Source of the DNA: Pirellula sp.
GTDB taxonomy: Bacteria > Planctomycetota > Planctomycetia > Pirellulales > Pirellulaceae
Reading direction: 5' to 3'
DNA length: 64,000 nt
NCBI GenBank assembly: GCA_021300015.1
Contig: JAJTFB010000012.1
Location: 1-64,000, forward strand
Below the pieces are notes generated by a model. The model saw only the letters and a program-made list of their open reading frames with translations, ran no database searches and was not told the DNA's origin. Numbering within the stretch: the first letter of the stretch is position 1; every line of letters starts with the position of its first letter. Below, piece by piece: positions 1-8,918 of the stretch. Both the position numbers and the translations under genes were made by a program.

Positions 1-72
1 TATCATCGCTAAGACCCGTATCGCATCGCCGAACAAGAACCCTCAGAGAGCCGACCAAGAGCAGATCCTTCC

Positions 73-1176
73 GTGACCGATCCGCAAAAGTCCGATCCAA
101 TCCGCAAAATCCTTCTGGCAAGCTGCATCGTGGCAGGATTCTGCATCCTCTCAGGTGCCGCCTTGCGACAACTGGCTGTCCTCCTGCAATCCCCGATCGC
201 CGCCGAACTCTCCAACGCGATCCTCTTTGCTCCTTGCTCCCTGGCAACCATCTGGATCGCCTGGAGAACCCAAGCGACCTGCAAACCCTCCTGGCTCGGT
301 ATGCCCCTTATCGCAATCGGACTGCTCCTGTGCTTTTTGGCCCGATACCAAATCGCGCTAGGCGCCAACGCAGGTGCAAACTCGATCTCAGGACCGGATG
401 TCCCGGGCTACTGCTCGAGCCAATCGTTTTGGATCGCGATGCAAGCGGCCCATTGGCTGGTGTTCTTGGCCGCAGGGGCACTGGTCGCCAAGGTCCTGCA
501 ATGGAGCACTGGCATCGGTATTTGGTCGATCCGAAGCGTTTCGCCCGACACCGCGCCTGGTTCTTTGTCCTTGGCCAAACTCCTTGCTCTGACGCTTCTG
601 TGTGCTGGACTCATCGCGGCTTATCAACGCTGGATCCTGGCCTGGCTACCGGATCTGATCGGTACCGAATCGAAGTTAACTTGGTACCAATTCTTTCCGG
701 TGGGCTCAAGACCTTGGGTGGCCGGACTCCTCGGAGGCCTTCTCCTGCCGGTCCACTGGTTTGCAATCGCCTCGATCCTCCAACTGCTCGGGCGCAATCG
801 CCACCGAAATATTCCGTTGTGCGTCGTGCTCCTGGGGGCTTGGTGCCTCGTGGCCGCATGCCTTCAAGCCGGATGCAGCAGTCTTTATTTCCACTCGATG
901 AGTCCTTCGTGGATCCCCAAGGGGTTCTGGGCTAATTGGTCCGGGAATGGCTGGTCCGGGGCTAGATGGGTCGAGTACTCGATCGGTATTCCTTACAATA
1001 TCCCACGCTACGGCCTGGGCTCCGGAGGCTCTGTTGGTGCGGAGCAAAAGCAATTTTGGTTTTACTGCGTTCGAGGTCTCGTTCAGACCTGCCTTGTGAC
1101 CCTTGCGATCCTAGGGCTCAATCGCCTTGGACTGCGCGTAGGTTTCTACGGTGATACTTTCTACGGTGATCTCTAA
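73..1176 (+). CDS. Polytopic membrane protein of unknown function
   Basis: The 367-residue protein has about seven to nine hydrophobic stretches (for example near residues 12-32, 48-64, 75-93, 117-142, 170-190 and 215-235), so it is an inner-membrane protein. I recognise no catalytic motif or family. The GTG start at 73 is the first accepted start after an in-frame stop at 10-12, and it has only a weak purine stretch upstream, so the start is uncertain. The C-terminus ends in a short duplicated FYGD motif. The gene converges on accA and the two stop codons overlap (TAA 1174-1176 on plus, TAG 1175-1173 on minus). The first 72 bases hold no other feature. Confidence 0.7.
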   Translation: MTDPQKSDPIRKILLASCIVAGFCILSGAALRQLAVLLQSPIAAELSNAILFAPCSLATIWIAWRTQATCKPSWLGMPLIAIGLLLCFLARYQIALGANAGANSISGPDVPGYCSSQSFWIAMQAAHWLVFLAAGALVAKVLQWSTGIGIWSIRSVSPDTAPGSLSLAKLLALTLLCAGLIAAYQRWILAWLPDLIGTESKLTWYQFFPVGSRPWVAGLLGGLLLPVHWFAIASILQLLGRNRHRNIPLCVVLLGAWCLVAACLQAGCSSLYFHSMSPSWIPKGFWANWSGNGWSGARWVEYSIGIPYNIPRYGLGSGGSVGAEQKQFWFYCVRGLVQTCLVTLAILGLNRLGLRVGFYGDTFYGDL

Positions 1177-2180
1177 GTGACAAACGAGTATCCGAAGGGC
1201 TGCATGGTGCCGTCCTCGAGACGCTCGAGGTACGAACCCATCTTGCGAAACTTCGAATAACGATTTTCGATCAACTCGTCGACTGGAAGTTTGCTCAACT
1301 GATCGATGGTCTTGGAGAGATAGCTTTTGAGTCGCGATGCCATTTGGTGATGGTCTCTATGCGCGCCGCCTAAAGGTTCTTCGATCACATCGTCGACGAC
1401 TCCGAGTTTGGGTAGATGCTCGGAGGTAAACCGCAGCACATCGGCCGCCTTGGGCGCGTGCTGATGACTCTTCCACAGAATACCTGCGCAGCCTTCGGGG
1501 CTGATCACGGAATAATAAGCGTACTGGAGCATGGCGATTCGATCCCCGACGCCGATACCCAGCGCGCCGCCTGAGCCTCCTTCGCCGATGACGACGCAGA
1601 CGATCGGGGTCTTGAGCTGACTCATCATGAACATGCTCTCGGCGATCACCTGAGCCTGGCCTCGTTCCTCGGCGCCGATGCCTGGGTAAGCGCCCGGGGT
1701 GTCGATGAAGGCGATGATGGGGAGGTTGTATTTTTCGGCCATCTTCATTTTGGCCATCGCTTTTCGGTATCCTTCGGGATGCGCGCATCCGAAATGGCAA
1801 GCGGCTCGCTCTTTGAAGGTCCGGCCTTTCTGGTGTCCGATGACCATGACTTTGCGGCGTCCAAGCTTGGCAAACCCGGTGAGCATGGCGCGATCATCCC
1901 CGTAGAATTTATCGCCATGAAGCTCGATGAATTCGTCGAAGGCTAGGTTCAGGTAGTCCTTGGTGTAAGGCCGATCCTTGTGCCGTGAAACTTGGACAAC
2001 CTCCCATGGCGAGAGCTTGGCGTAGATTTCTCGGGTCGATTCGGTCCATCGACGCCGCAATTGCTTGGCCTCTTCTTGCTGGTCCTCGCTGGGCTGGGTC
2101 ATCGCATCGAGCTCGCGCAATCGAGCTTCGATATCGAGGATGGGCTGTTCGAATTCAAATCCTTTTGGTGCGGTGGTCAT
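1173..2180 (-). CDS. accA: Acetyl-CoA carboxylase carboxyltransferase subunit alpha
   Basis: AccA pairs with AccD to move the carboxyl group from carboxybiotin to acetyl-CoA, giving malonyl-CoA for fatty acid synthesis in the cytoplasm. The 335-residue length is close to the usual 315-325. The N-terminal coiled-coil region is followed by the crotonase-like core. TPGAYPG lies at 161-167 and the glycine-rich GEGGSGGALG oxyanion loop at 199-208; both are hallmarks of AccA. The ATG at 2180 follows a good AAAGGAA Shine-Dalgarno. No accD is adjacent. The gene upstream on the same strand is a protein kinase 53 bp away, so co-transcription is possible. Confidence 0.97.
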   Translation of the reverse strand: MTTAPKGFEFEQPILDIEARLRELDAMTQPSEDQQEEAKQLRRRWTESTREIYAKLSPWEVVQVSRHKDRPYTKDYLNLAFDEFIELHGDKFYGDDRAMLTGFAKLGRRKVMVIGHQKGRTFKERAACHFGCAHPEGYRKAMAKMKMAEKYNLPIIAFIDTPGAYPGIGAEERGQAQVIAESMFMMSQLKTPIVCVVIGEGGSGGALGIGVGDRIAMLQYAYYSVISPEGCAGILWKSHQHAPKAADVLRFTSEHLPKLGVVDDVIEEPLGGAHRDHHQMASRLKSYLSKTIDQLSKLPVDELIENRYSKFRKMGSYLERLEDGTMQPFGYSFVT

Positions 2181-2233
2181 TATTTCCTTTAGGGGTCTGT
2201 ATTGCGATTTGGGTTGCGATCCTCGACAGGTGC

Positions 2234-3139
2234 TTAGCTAGCCGGTTCGATTCGGCCGCCACCTTGGTAGTCGTCGAAGGGGTTGGTCGTCGGGATGCGC
2301 GGCGGCTTTTTGAAAATCGGTGTGGTTCGGACCATTTTCAGAACGTCCCACATGTTCTGTGGACGATCTTCAGGTTTTTTGGCAAGCATTTTTCGGACGA
2401 TGCTATTGAATTCCAAGGATACGTTTTCGTTGTTGACCAGCAGCGATGGGATCGAAGCCGAAACGTGCTTATTGAGAAGTTCGTTCGGGGTATTGGCCGT
2501 GTAAGGGGCTTTGCCGCTGATGAGTTCGAAGATCATGCAGCCCATCGAGTAGATGTCGCTTCGAGGATCGAGGTGATCTCCCTTGATCTGTTCGGGCGAC
2601 ATGTAGGAACGGGTGCCTTCGATTTTGTTTTTCCCTCCAAAAAGCTTCCCAAAACCGGTCTTGATCTTCTTGGCGATCGTAAAGTCGATGAGTTTGACTT
2701 CCCAGTTGCGGCTGAGCAAAAGATTGTCGGGCTTGATGTCGCAATGGACATAGCCTTTGGAGTGCAAGTAATAGAGCGACTCGCAGGCTTGATCGACGAT
2801 CGAGGCCAGTTGGTAAGCGATCGGTTCTGGTCCACGGCGAAGCGCCATTTTGAGATTCAATTCGCTAAAGAGCTCCATGACGATAAACGGAGTCTCGGCG
2901 TTGGTGCGGTATTCGATCAGCTTGATGATGTTCTTGTGGTTGAGTTCCTTGGCTACTTCGAACTCGTGTTTGAGAAAAGCGATTTCCTCTTTGTTTCCTC
3001 GCTGGTCTGGCCGTAGGACCTTCAGCGCGTAACGCTTCTGATCCTGCTCGAGGATCGCTTCCCAGACCTGGCAAGTGCTCCCCAAGCGAATGAGGCGTGC
3101 TAGGCGGTAGGGCCCGAGAAAATCGCGAACTTTGACCAT
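2234..3139 (-). CDS. Hanks-type serine/threonine protein kinase with variant DFG motif
   Basis: A compact 301-residue kinase made almost entirely of the catalytic domain, with no transmembrane or sensor domain. Visible motifs are a glycine-loop relic LGSTCQV (19-25), the ATP lysine in YALK (K40), a catalytic loop HCDIKPDN (132-139, so Cys replaces the Arg of HRD), D152 in DFT where DFG is usual, SPE in place of APE (181-183), and the D195 IYSMG F-helix. The catalytic Lys, Asp and Asn are all kept, so activity is plausible. The HCD loop suggests a non-RD kinase, not controlled by activation-loop phosphorylation in the usual way. A GAGGGG Shine-Dalgarno precedes the ATG. Substrate unknown; it may be co-transcribed with accA. 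Confidence 0.92.
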   Translation of the reverse strand: MVKVRDFLGPYRLARLIRLGSTCQVWEAILEQDQKRYALKVLRPDQRGNKEEIAFLKHEFEVAKELNHKNIIKLIEYRTNAETPFIVMELFSELNLKMALRRGPEPIAYQLASIVDQACESLYYLHSKGYVHCDIKPDNLLLSRNWEVKLIDFTIAKKIKTGFGKLFGGKNKIEGTRSYMSPEQIKGDHLDPRSDIYSMGCMIFELISGKAPYTANTPNELLNKHVSASIPSLLVNNENVSLEFNSIVRKMLAKKPEDRPQNMWDVLKMVRTTPIFKKPPRIPTTNPFDDYQGGGRIEPAS

Positions 3140-3163
3140 AATCCCCTCGATGGGAAAAACCTA

Positions 3164-3181
3164 CCGGCAAGTAATTGCCGG
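3164..3181. other. Perfect hairpin in the kinase-tpx intergenic region
   Basis: CCGGCAA (3164-3170), a 4-base loop and TTGCCGG (3175-3181) form a perfect 7-bp stem just upstream of the kinase start and between divergent genes. There is no T-run on the minus strand, so it is not a clear terminator. It could be an operator or a 5' leader structure. Confidence 0.45.
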
Positions 3182-3449
3182 CAAAAACACAGGACCCCCC
3201 CTGCCCTTCCCCTGGGATTCTGACTCTGGACGTTTGGAGCAAAATCCAAAATCCCAAAGCCCTCCGAAAGTCAGCAGGCTTTACCAAGGCGTCAGTATAC
3301 GCAAAATCCCTACAGTCCGGAAGGATTGACCTTTGGCCCCGGAAGCCTACATTCTTGTTCAGTTTCGCCGGAAGGCTAAAAAGCCCGGAAGGCAAAAAAG
3401 TATCGCGTCTGCTGTTTTTGTTGATCCAATCTCAATGAGGAGTTTGCAT

Positions 3450-3968
3450 ATGGCTCGGTCTGGAGTGATTACGTTCAAGGGTGCCCCAATGACGCTTGCA
3501 GGAGAAGAACTCCGAGTTGGCAGTAGCTTGCCCGAGTTCACACTGCACTATTTCGAAGGTGGTCTCAAGACGATCACCCGAAGCGACGTGCTGGGCAAGC
3601 CGACGATTTTCTCGATGGTCCCATCGCTCGACACCGGAGTGTGCGCGATCCAAACACGCAAATTCAACGGCGAACTTGCGGCCCTCGAGGGCAAGATCAA
3701 CGCGGTGACCGTCAGTCGCGATCTGCCTTTTGCGATGAATCGCTTCTGCGGTGCTGAATCGATCAAGAGCATGCGCGTCGGTAGCGATTACCAATCCGGC
3801 GATTTCGGATCCAAGTTTGGAATGACGATCGACGAGCTCAAGCTCCTGACGCGAGCCGTCGTGGTTGCCGACGCCCATGGCAAGGTCGTTTACGCCGAGA
3901 TCGTTCCCGAAGTGACCAGCGAACCGAACTACGAAGCGGCGCTGGCTGCACTCCACGGTTTGCTCTAA
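3450..3968 (+). CDS. tpx: Thiol peroxidase (atypical 2-Cys peroxiredoxin)
   Basis: Tpx reduces hydrogen peroxide and organic hydroperoxides at the expense of thioredoxin. The 172-residue protein carries the family signature around the peroxidatic cysteine (PSLDTGVC, C65, followed by QTRKFN) and the resolving cysteine in NRFC (C100). The start at 3450 gives the normal Tpx length and the expected N-terminus (ITFKG.PMTLAG). It follows a strong TGAGGAG Shine-Dalgarno at 3436-3442, so the longer frame from 3333 is not needed. A single-gene unit with its own terminator. Confidence 0.96.
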   Translation: MARSGVITFKGAPMTLAGEELRVGSSLPEFTLHYFEGGLKTITRSDVLGKPTIFSMVPSLDTGVCAIQTRKFNGELAALEGKINAVTVSRDLPFAMNRFCGAESIKSMRVGSDYQSGDFGSKFGMTIDELKLLTRAVVVADAHGKVVYAEIVPEVTSEPNYEAALAALHGLL

Positions 3969-4021
3969 GCCGAGCTTGGCTGGCTGCTAGTGCAACGGCT
4001 GCAATTGCACACGAAAAGTTC

Positions 4022-4050
4022 AAGGGCAGGGATACCCCCCTGCCCTTTTT
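4022..4050 (+). terminator. Rho-independent terminator of tpx
   Basis: AAGGGCAGGG (4022-4031) pairs with CCCTGCCCTT (4038-4047) to give a 10-bp stem with a 6-base loop, followed by a T-run that includes 4046-4050. It lies 54 bp after the tpx stop. Confidence 0.92.
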
Positions 4051-4118
4051 GTTTTTTTGAGCGGCCATGAAGCGATCCGTCTATCCGAGAGCCACGGGTT
4101 TTGTGCGATAATGCGCGC

Positions 4119-6467
4119 ATGAAACCACCTCAAAAAACTGCCATGATGGCCTGCTTTCTTTTGGCCTTGTGGACCGGAGCGATTCAGAGGACTTGCTCGG
4201 GCCAAGAACACTGGCAAGATCCACCCATGGGCTCGGTGAGTCTATTGGACCAAGGGCCGATCGCCGAGAGCCTCCTGGTCAACCGCAAAGTGCTCGAGAC
4301 CATCGGAGTCGATCGAGCGTTGTTGGCTTTTCGCATCCAAGCAAAGTTGCCGACCAACGACGCTAAACCGCTCGGCGGTTGGGCCGGGCCAGAACCCTAT
4401 GGGCCTTTTCCTGGCTTCTTCGAGTCCCATTTTCTTTCGGCAATCTCGATCCAATCGGTCAACGATCCGACGCTCTTGCCTCTGGTGCATCGAATGATCG
4501 AGGGCCTTGCGCAGTGCCAGAGGGAGCTTGGTGGCAAGTATCTTTTTGCGTCCCCTGAAGTCGAGTTCAACGCCGATCGGCTCGATGGTGTGGTTTGGTA
4601 CCGGATGCACAAGCTGCTCGAAGGGCTCATCGCTGCGCACAGGTACGCCAAGAGTCCACTGGCTCTGCAGGTCGCTACTGGACTTGCCGAATGGACCGAG
4701 CAGCGGGTCGAAGCCTACGGCGAGGATTTCGCCAAAGTCAAACGCATCGAGTACGGTGGAATGACCGAGGCACTAGCCAACCTGTATGAACTCACTGGAC
4801 GGGAATCCTTCCATCAATCCGCGCTGAAGTGGGAGGATCCCGATCGGATTCTCAAGACGTTTGCCGACGGAGAGGATTTCAACGAGCATGCCAATACGTT
4901 GTTGGCCAAGATGGTCGGAGCGGCGCGGATCGCGGAGCTCACGGGCTCAGAGCTTCATCGTAAGGCCACCGAGAACTTCTGGGAGAATGTCTGTGGGGCT
5001 GGTGCCAAGACGTATGCGACGGGTGGAACCAGCGTGCATGAAGGGATGCCCGGCATGCGTCGGATCGCCAATACGGCCCTGCGTATGCCCCAAGAAACAT
5101 GCGTCTCGTACAACTTGATGAAAGTCACCCGTAGCCTGTATCGCTTGACCGGGCAGACCAAGTACCTCGAGTACTACGAGCGATCGCTTTGGAATGCGAT
5201 TCTGGGGAGCCAGGATCCGCAGACGGGTGAAAAGACGTACTACCAGCCATTGGGCTCGAACTCGGTCAAGGACTTTCGATCCAACGAAGTCGGCTGCTAC
5301 TGCTGCAATGGGACGGGCCTGGAGAATCCCCCAAGGTCCACGGCTATGATTTATGCGATGAAAAACGACGAGTTGCGGGTGCAGTTGTTCGTCCCCTCGA
5401 TTCTGCGGCATGCGGATTGGGGGGTGAGCATCCTACAGACTACCGAGTTTCCGATGCAGCCTCGGGGCAAGTTGCTCGTCGAGTGCAAGACGCCCAAGCG
5501 GTTTACGATTTCGGTGAGGGTACCGAGTTGGACTGGAGCTGGCGGGAGTCTTACGGTCAACGGCGAGGCGATAGACGGCAAGCTCGTCGCGGGTGAGTTT
5601 TATGCGATCGATCGAGAGTGGAAGTCGCAAGATGTGATCGAGTATGAGTATCCGTTCGGTACACAGATCGTTGCGATGCCAGACGATGAGAACCAAGTCG
5701 CCTTCGTGCATGGTCCATTGGTGATGGTAGGTTTGGGAGCCAACGACTCCCGAGGGTGGCTTGAGCTGCCGTTTGATCGTCAGGACACCAAGGCGTTGCA
5801 AGGTTGGTTTCAGCCCAAAACCCCCGGATTTGCGGAAGGCTCGACGCTTGATTTCGAGGCCGAGGATGCTGCCGGTCGCAAGATACTTTTTCGGCCTTAC
5901 TACCAAGTAGGTTCCGATGCATTTTTTACCGGATATTGGCAGCTTGGGAAACGCCCACATCAAGATATTACCGGGCAGGATATTACCGGGCAGGATAATA
6001 TCAAAGAGCGAAATTTAGCGTTGGGCAAACCCACCGAGTGTTCGACACCGGAGCCGGTCGGGAGCAATTTGGAAGCGTTTATGCGGTCGGCCAAAGCGGT
6101 GGATGGGAATTACGGGGGAGCGGACGATTGGTATGTGAAATGGTTCCCCAATGGGCTTTCGCCCCAGTGGATCATCGTCGATTTGGAGCAGGACGAATCC
6201 GTATCGAAAGTTCAGTGGTTAGCGGCTAAAGAGGATTTGGAAGCCAAGATCGCTTATCGATATCGAATCGATAGTTCGCTGGACAAGACGACTTGGGAGC
6301 CGATTGCGGATGGGTCGGAGAACCGAGAGTTTCGAGAGGTATATGAGCATAGGATATCCAAGCGGCTGGCAAGGTACATTCGATTGACGACATTGCCGCA
6401 TCCTGATTTAAAGGATCATCAAGCGCGGCCCAAGATTGCCGAGATCCTGGTGTATGGGGCGAATTAA
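4119..6467 (+). CDS. Secreted GH127-type (DUF1680) beta-L-arabinofuranosidase-like hydrolase with C-terminal F5/8C domain
   Basis: The N-terminus MKPPQKTAMMACFLLALWTG, followed by a polar region, is a signal peptide. The body matches GH127 (DUF1680), retaining enzymes that release beta-L-arabinofuranose through a zinc-bound cysteine nucleophile. The expected ligands are seen: E326-T-C328 in the segment before VSYNLMK, and C393-Y-C395-C396 in GCYCCNGTG, matching the family Glu/Cys set. After about residue 625 comes a discoidin-like (F5/8 type C) carbohydrate-binding domain. A short duplicated linker (ITGQD twice) joins the two. ATG 4119 is preferred over the TTG at 4101 because it begins the signal peptide. 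The last about 250 coding bases are duplicated at 9563. The exact sugar specificity is inferred. Confidence 0.9.
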   Translation: MKPPQKTAMMACFLLALWTGAIQRTCSGQEHWQDPPMGSVSLLDQGPIAESLLVNRKVLETIGVDRALLAFRIQAKLPTNDAKPLGGWAGPEPYGPFPGFFESHFLSAISIQSVNDPTLLPLVHRMIEGLAQCQRELGGKYLFASPEVEFNADRLDGVVWYRMHKLLEGLIAAHRYAKSPLALQVATGLAEWTEQRVEAYGEDFAKVKRIEYGGMTEALANLYELTGRESFHQSALKWEDPDRILKTFADGEDFNEHANTLLAKMVGAARIAELTGSELHRKATENFWENVCGAGAKTYATGGTSVHEGMPGMRRIANTALRMPQETCVSYNLMKVTRSLYRLTGQTKYLEYYERSLWNAILGSQDPQTGEKTYYQPLGSNSVKDFRSNEVGCYCCNGTGLENPPRSTAMIYAMKNDELRVQLFVPSILRHADWGVSILQTTEFPMQPRGKLLVECKTPKRFTISVRVPSWTGAGGSLTVNGEAIDGKLVAGEFYAIDREWKSQDVIEYEYPFGTQIVAMPDDENQVAFVHGPLVMVGLGANDSRGWLELPFDRQDTKALQGWFQPKTPGFAEGSTLDFEAEDAAGRKILFRPYYQVGSDAFFTGYWQLGKRPHQDITGQDITGQDNIKERNLALGKPTECSTPEPVGSNLEAFMRSAKAVDGNYGGADDWYVKWFPNGLSPQWIIVDLEQDESVSKVQWLAAKEDLEAKIAYRYRIDSSLDKTTWEPIADGSENREFREVYEHRISKRLARYIRLTTLPHPDLKDHQARPKIAEILVYGAN

Positions 6468-6689
6468 GTCTGTGCTCGATTGAAGTGTATTTCTGGCAAA
6501 GACCTCGAAGCAAGAAAACACACGACAGCCTACAACACACCCCGAACCGAATAGCCGTTGGGAGTCTCTAGCAAGTACCGAGCTCGATGGAGCTGTACCC
6601 TTTCTACGATCAAGGCCCCCGATTTGGATCAACGAATGCCCCAAGGCTCCGAGAATCCGCCGTTTCGACGGATCAAAAACCCCGAGGCC

Positions 6690-7070
6690 CTAGTCACCCA
6701 ACTGCGCGAAGGTGACGGGATCGACCCTCGTTTGGAACATCGAAAAAACCAACACGCACACCGCAAGAGCAAACCCAATCACGCCGCCCTGCGGCTTGCT
6801 GGTCAAATCGCCAAATGCATCCGAGGAAACCTCGGCGATGGCCCTTTGGCCAACTTCGATGTCGTCGGAGTAGAACCTGCCAAAGGAAATCACTTTCTCG
6901 TCACCCTCGGACCGATTCTGCCAGACATTGCCTACGAGGAATCCGAGGTTCTTCAGGCAGCCAACGATCGGCGCGGCCAACTGCGGAGCGAAATCGCAAG
7001 TTCGATCACTCGCAAGCAGGTTCCGAACTTGATCTTTCGCGTACTGCCTTGCACATGCCCGCCTAATCAA
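6690..7070 (-). CDS. Small hypothetical protein with C-terminal membrane segment
   Basis: A 126-residue frame ending in one hydrophobic helix (GVIGFALAVCVLVFSMF, about 97-113) and a short tail, so it may be tail-anchored. I recognise no family. The start (TTG at 7070) is weak and the true start may be internal. The opposite strand also has a frame (6558-7088), but its product lacks any membrane or domain pattern. The gene is divergent from the RtcB gene. It is uncertain whether it is expressed. Confidence 0.45.
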   Translation of the reverse strand: MIRRACARQYAKDQVRNLLASDRTCDFAPQLAAPIVGCLKNLGFLVGNVWQNRSEGDEKVISFGRFYSDDIEVGQRAIAEVSSDAFGDLTSKPQGGVIGFALAVCVLVFSMFQTRVDPVTFAQLGD

Positions 7071-7159
7071 CGAGAGTCAAGCCGCTAAGAGAGAACTATC
7101 TTATTGAGATCATCGACGAAAAAATCTACGCGTGGACTTGCGATCGACTCTCGAAGCCA

Positions 7160-8233
7160 GTGATCCAACAAGCTCAGCGACTGGCTCGGCTCGAAGACAC
7201 CTTCCGAGTTGCTTTGATGCCGGATGTACACCTAGGCCAACAGGTACCAAATGGATGTGTGCTTGCCACATGCGAGCGGATCTACCCCGAGGCGATCGGC
7301 AGGGATATCGGTTGCGGGCTCTCGGCGATCTGCTTCGACATCCAAAGCGACACAATCCCGCAATCGGTTCTAGTCTCCATACTCGCTAAACTGGAACGCT
7401 TGGTACCAAGCCTGAAGCAACCAAAACACTTAGCCGCGAGGACGTTGCCGGACTCTTGCCGTGCCGAGCAACTAAGCGACCCGAGTCTGGTGCGACAGGC
7501 CAATCGAAATGGATTGTTGCAACTCGGGACCCTTGGACGCGGAAACCACTTCATCGAACTCGAACTGGATCAAAGCGGCTATTTGTGGGTTCTTGTCCAC
7601 TCAGGTTCACGCAGCATGGGTCAGGCGATCACCGACTGGCACCTGAGAAATAGCAAGAGAAGTGCGATCGACTACTTGGAACGTGCCAGCGACGGTGGGC
7701 AAGTTTATCTAGCCGACATGCAGTGGGCGATACGCTATGCGAGTGAAAATCGTTTGCTCATGCTTAATCGCACCGCCGACCTAGTCGAAGAAGGCTTAAA
7801 GGCTGGAGTGATCGAGTCGAGCTATATCGACTCACCGCACAATTTCGCAAGAATAGAGGGTCATTTTGGACGGCAGTTGATCGTGCATCGCAAGAGTACG
7901 AATTCCGCTCGTTTGGGGGAAGTTGGGATCATTCCGGGATCTATGTCCGCAGGTAGTCGGATTGTAATCGGGCGTGGCAACCTTGAGTCCTTGAATTCCT
8001 CGTCGCACGGAGCTGGCAGAAAGATGAGTCGGTCTGAATCTTTCGAAAACCTCCAGGTCAAGGATTTCAAGGCGAGGATGGGTTCGATTGTTTTTTGCAA
8101 AGAGCATGCCGATCGACTGTTGGACGAATCCCCTGCGGCCTACCGAAGGCTAAGCGAAGTCATGCAGGCCCAGTGCGATTTGGTAGCAACCAGAGATACT
8201 CTAAAAACGGTTCTCAACTACAAGAGTTTATAG
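7160..8233 (+). CDS. rtcB: RtcB family RNA ligase
   Basis: RtcB ligases join 2',3'-cyclic phosphate or 3'-phosphate RNA ends to 5'-OH ends using GTP and Mn2+. Family motifs appear in order: MPDVHLG (20-26), GRDIGCG with metal ligands D49 and C52, GTLGRGNHF (H130), HSGSR (H147), SPHNFA (H227), VHRKS (H243), IIPGSM (258-262) and SHGAGRKMSR, whose His (H283) is the guanylated residue of the family. At 357 residues it belongs to a short form. GTG 7160 is the first ordinary start codon, but the family N-terminus (I-Y-x-W ... QA..LA) continues in frame upstream to about 7103, where an ATT follows AAGAGAGAA. The real start is therefore probably upstream. The gene borders an accessory patch and could serve RNA repair after toxin cleavage. 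Confidence 0.92.
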   Translation: MIQQAQRLARLEDTFRVALMPDVHLGQQVPNGCVLATCERIYPEAIGRDIGCGLSAICFDIQSDTIPQSVLVSILAKLERLVPSLKQPKHLAARTLPDSCRAEQLSDPSLVRQANRNGLLQLGTLGRGNHFIELELDQSGYLWVLVHSGSRSMGQAITDWHLRNSKRSAIDYLERASDGGQVYLADMQWAIRYASENRLLMLNRTADLVEEGLKAGVIESSYIDSPHNFARIEGHFGRQLIVHRKSTNSARLGEVGIIPGSMSAGSRIVIGRGNLESLNSSSHGAGRKMSRSESFENLQVKDFKARMGSIVFCKEHADRLLDESPAAYRRLSEVMQAQCDLVATRDTLKTVLNYKSL

Positions 8234-8241
8234 ATCCAAAC

Positions 8242-8296
8242 GGGGCGGAAGCTAGCAAAGTGCGGTGTCTTCGTCATGTGCCTGGCACCGATTTTT
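8242..8296. repeat. Dispersed about 55-bp repeat, copy 1
   Basis: Shares with 10133-10189 the pattern GGGGCGGAnGCTAGCAAA, GTGCG, TTCGTC, TGTGCCTGGCACC and a T-rich end. It contains the palindrome GTGCCTGGCAC (8278-8288). It sits between the rtcB stop and the antitoxin stop. It resembles a REP-like element. Confidence 0.7.
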
Positions 8297-8343
8297 GTTC
8301 CAAATTCGGCTTTGGGGTAAGTATGCGTTACTGCTGACTCCAA

Positions 8344-8814
8344 TTAGCCAGGCATACCGCTTTGGAGTTCGAAGACCATGGCCCAGAGGCGGTCGATTTC
8401 GCCTCGCTCGATGACTTCGAGTGGCTTCAGGCCTTCGAAGGCTTCGTTTGGACTCTGGAACCAGCTTCCTAGCGAGTTGGCATCAATGACATCGTCGAGG
8501 GCCTCGAGTAGTCGGTAGACTTCGTTGTAGGGGCGCTGTAGTTTCGTCGCGGTCTGTGAGTCGGCCTCTACTTTGGCAATCGTTCGCTCGGAGACGTTCA
8601 CGACTCGACTAAAGATGGGTCTAGCCATATTCAGCCGATCCCGAAGCTCGAGTCTTGCTTCGTCGCCGAGCCGCAGTAGACCTTTCCCCTTGAGACCAGG
8701 AATCGATGTCGATTGAATTGGCGGCGATTTTGTACCGATGCGCTTCGTTGGCTTCTTATCGCTCGTCGAGGATTTCGATTTTGCTTGGTTTCGGAATTGC
8801 GTTTTGGTTGTCAT
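8344..8814 (-). CDS. Xre/MbcA/ParS-type antitoxin of a RES-Xre module
   Basis: A 156-residue protein with a basic, probably disordered N-terminus (about 1-40), a small helical DNA-binding-like core (about 48-90, with VSERTIAKVE) and a C-terminal toxin-binding domain. That domain has the sequence pattern known from RES-Xre systems (LGSWFQSPNEAFEGLKPLEV, then IDRLW). In such systems this protein neutralises a RES toxin that consumes NAD+ and represses the operon. Here it lies 104 bp downstream of a RES gene on the same strand, the reverse of the usual antitoxin-first order. The frame is intact although the toxin frame is broken. Confidence 0.85.
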   Translation of the reverse strand: MTTKTQFRNQAKSKSSTSDKKPTKRIGTKSPPIQSTSIPGLKGKGLLRLGDEARLELRDRLNMARPIFSRVVNVSERTIAKVEADSQTATKLQRPYNEVYRLLEALDDVIDANSLGSWFQSPNEAFEGLKPLEVIERGEIDRLWAMVFELQSGMPG

Positions 8815-8918
8815 GGGTGCGACTCACTTTCGCTTGGTGCACTGGTTGCGACGTCACTTTAATATATGGGACGGAATCGGCTGAGGCAAGCATTTTTTCC
8901 TGCAATAATGCACGAGGC

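Noticed and set aside
6558-7088. 176-residue plus-strand frame opposite the small membrane protein
   Set aside because: No domain, signal or ribosome site; the minus-strand frame has a clear membrane helix.
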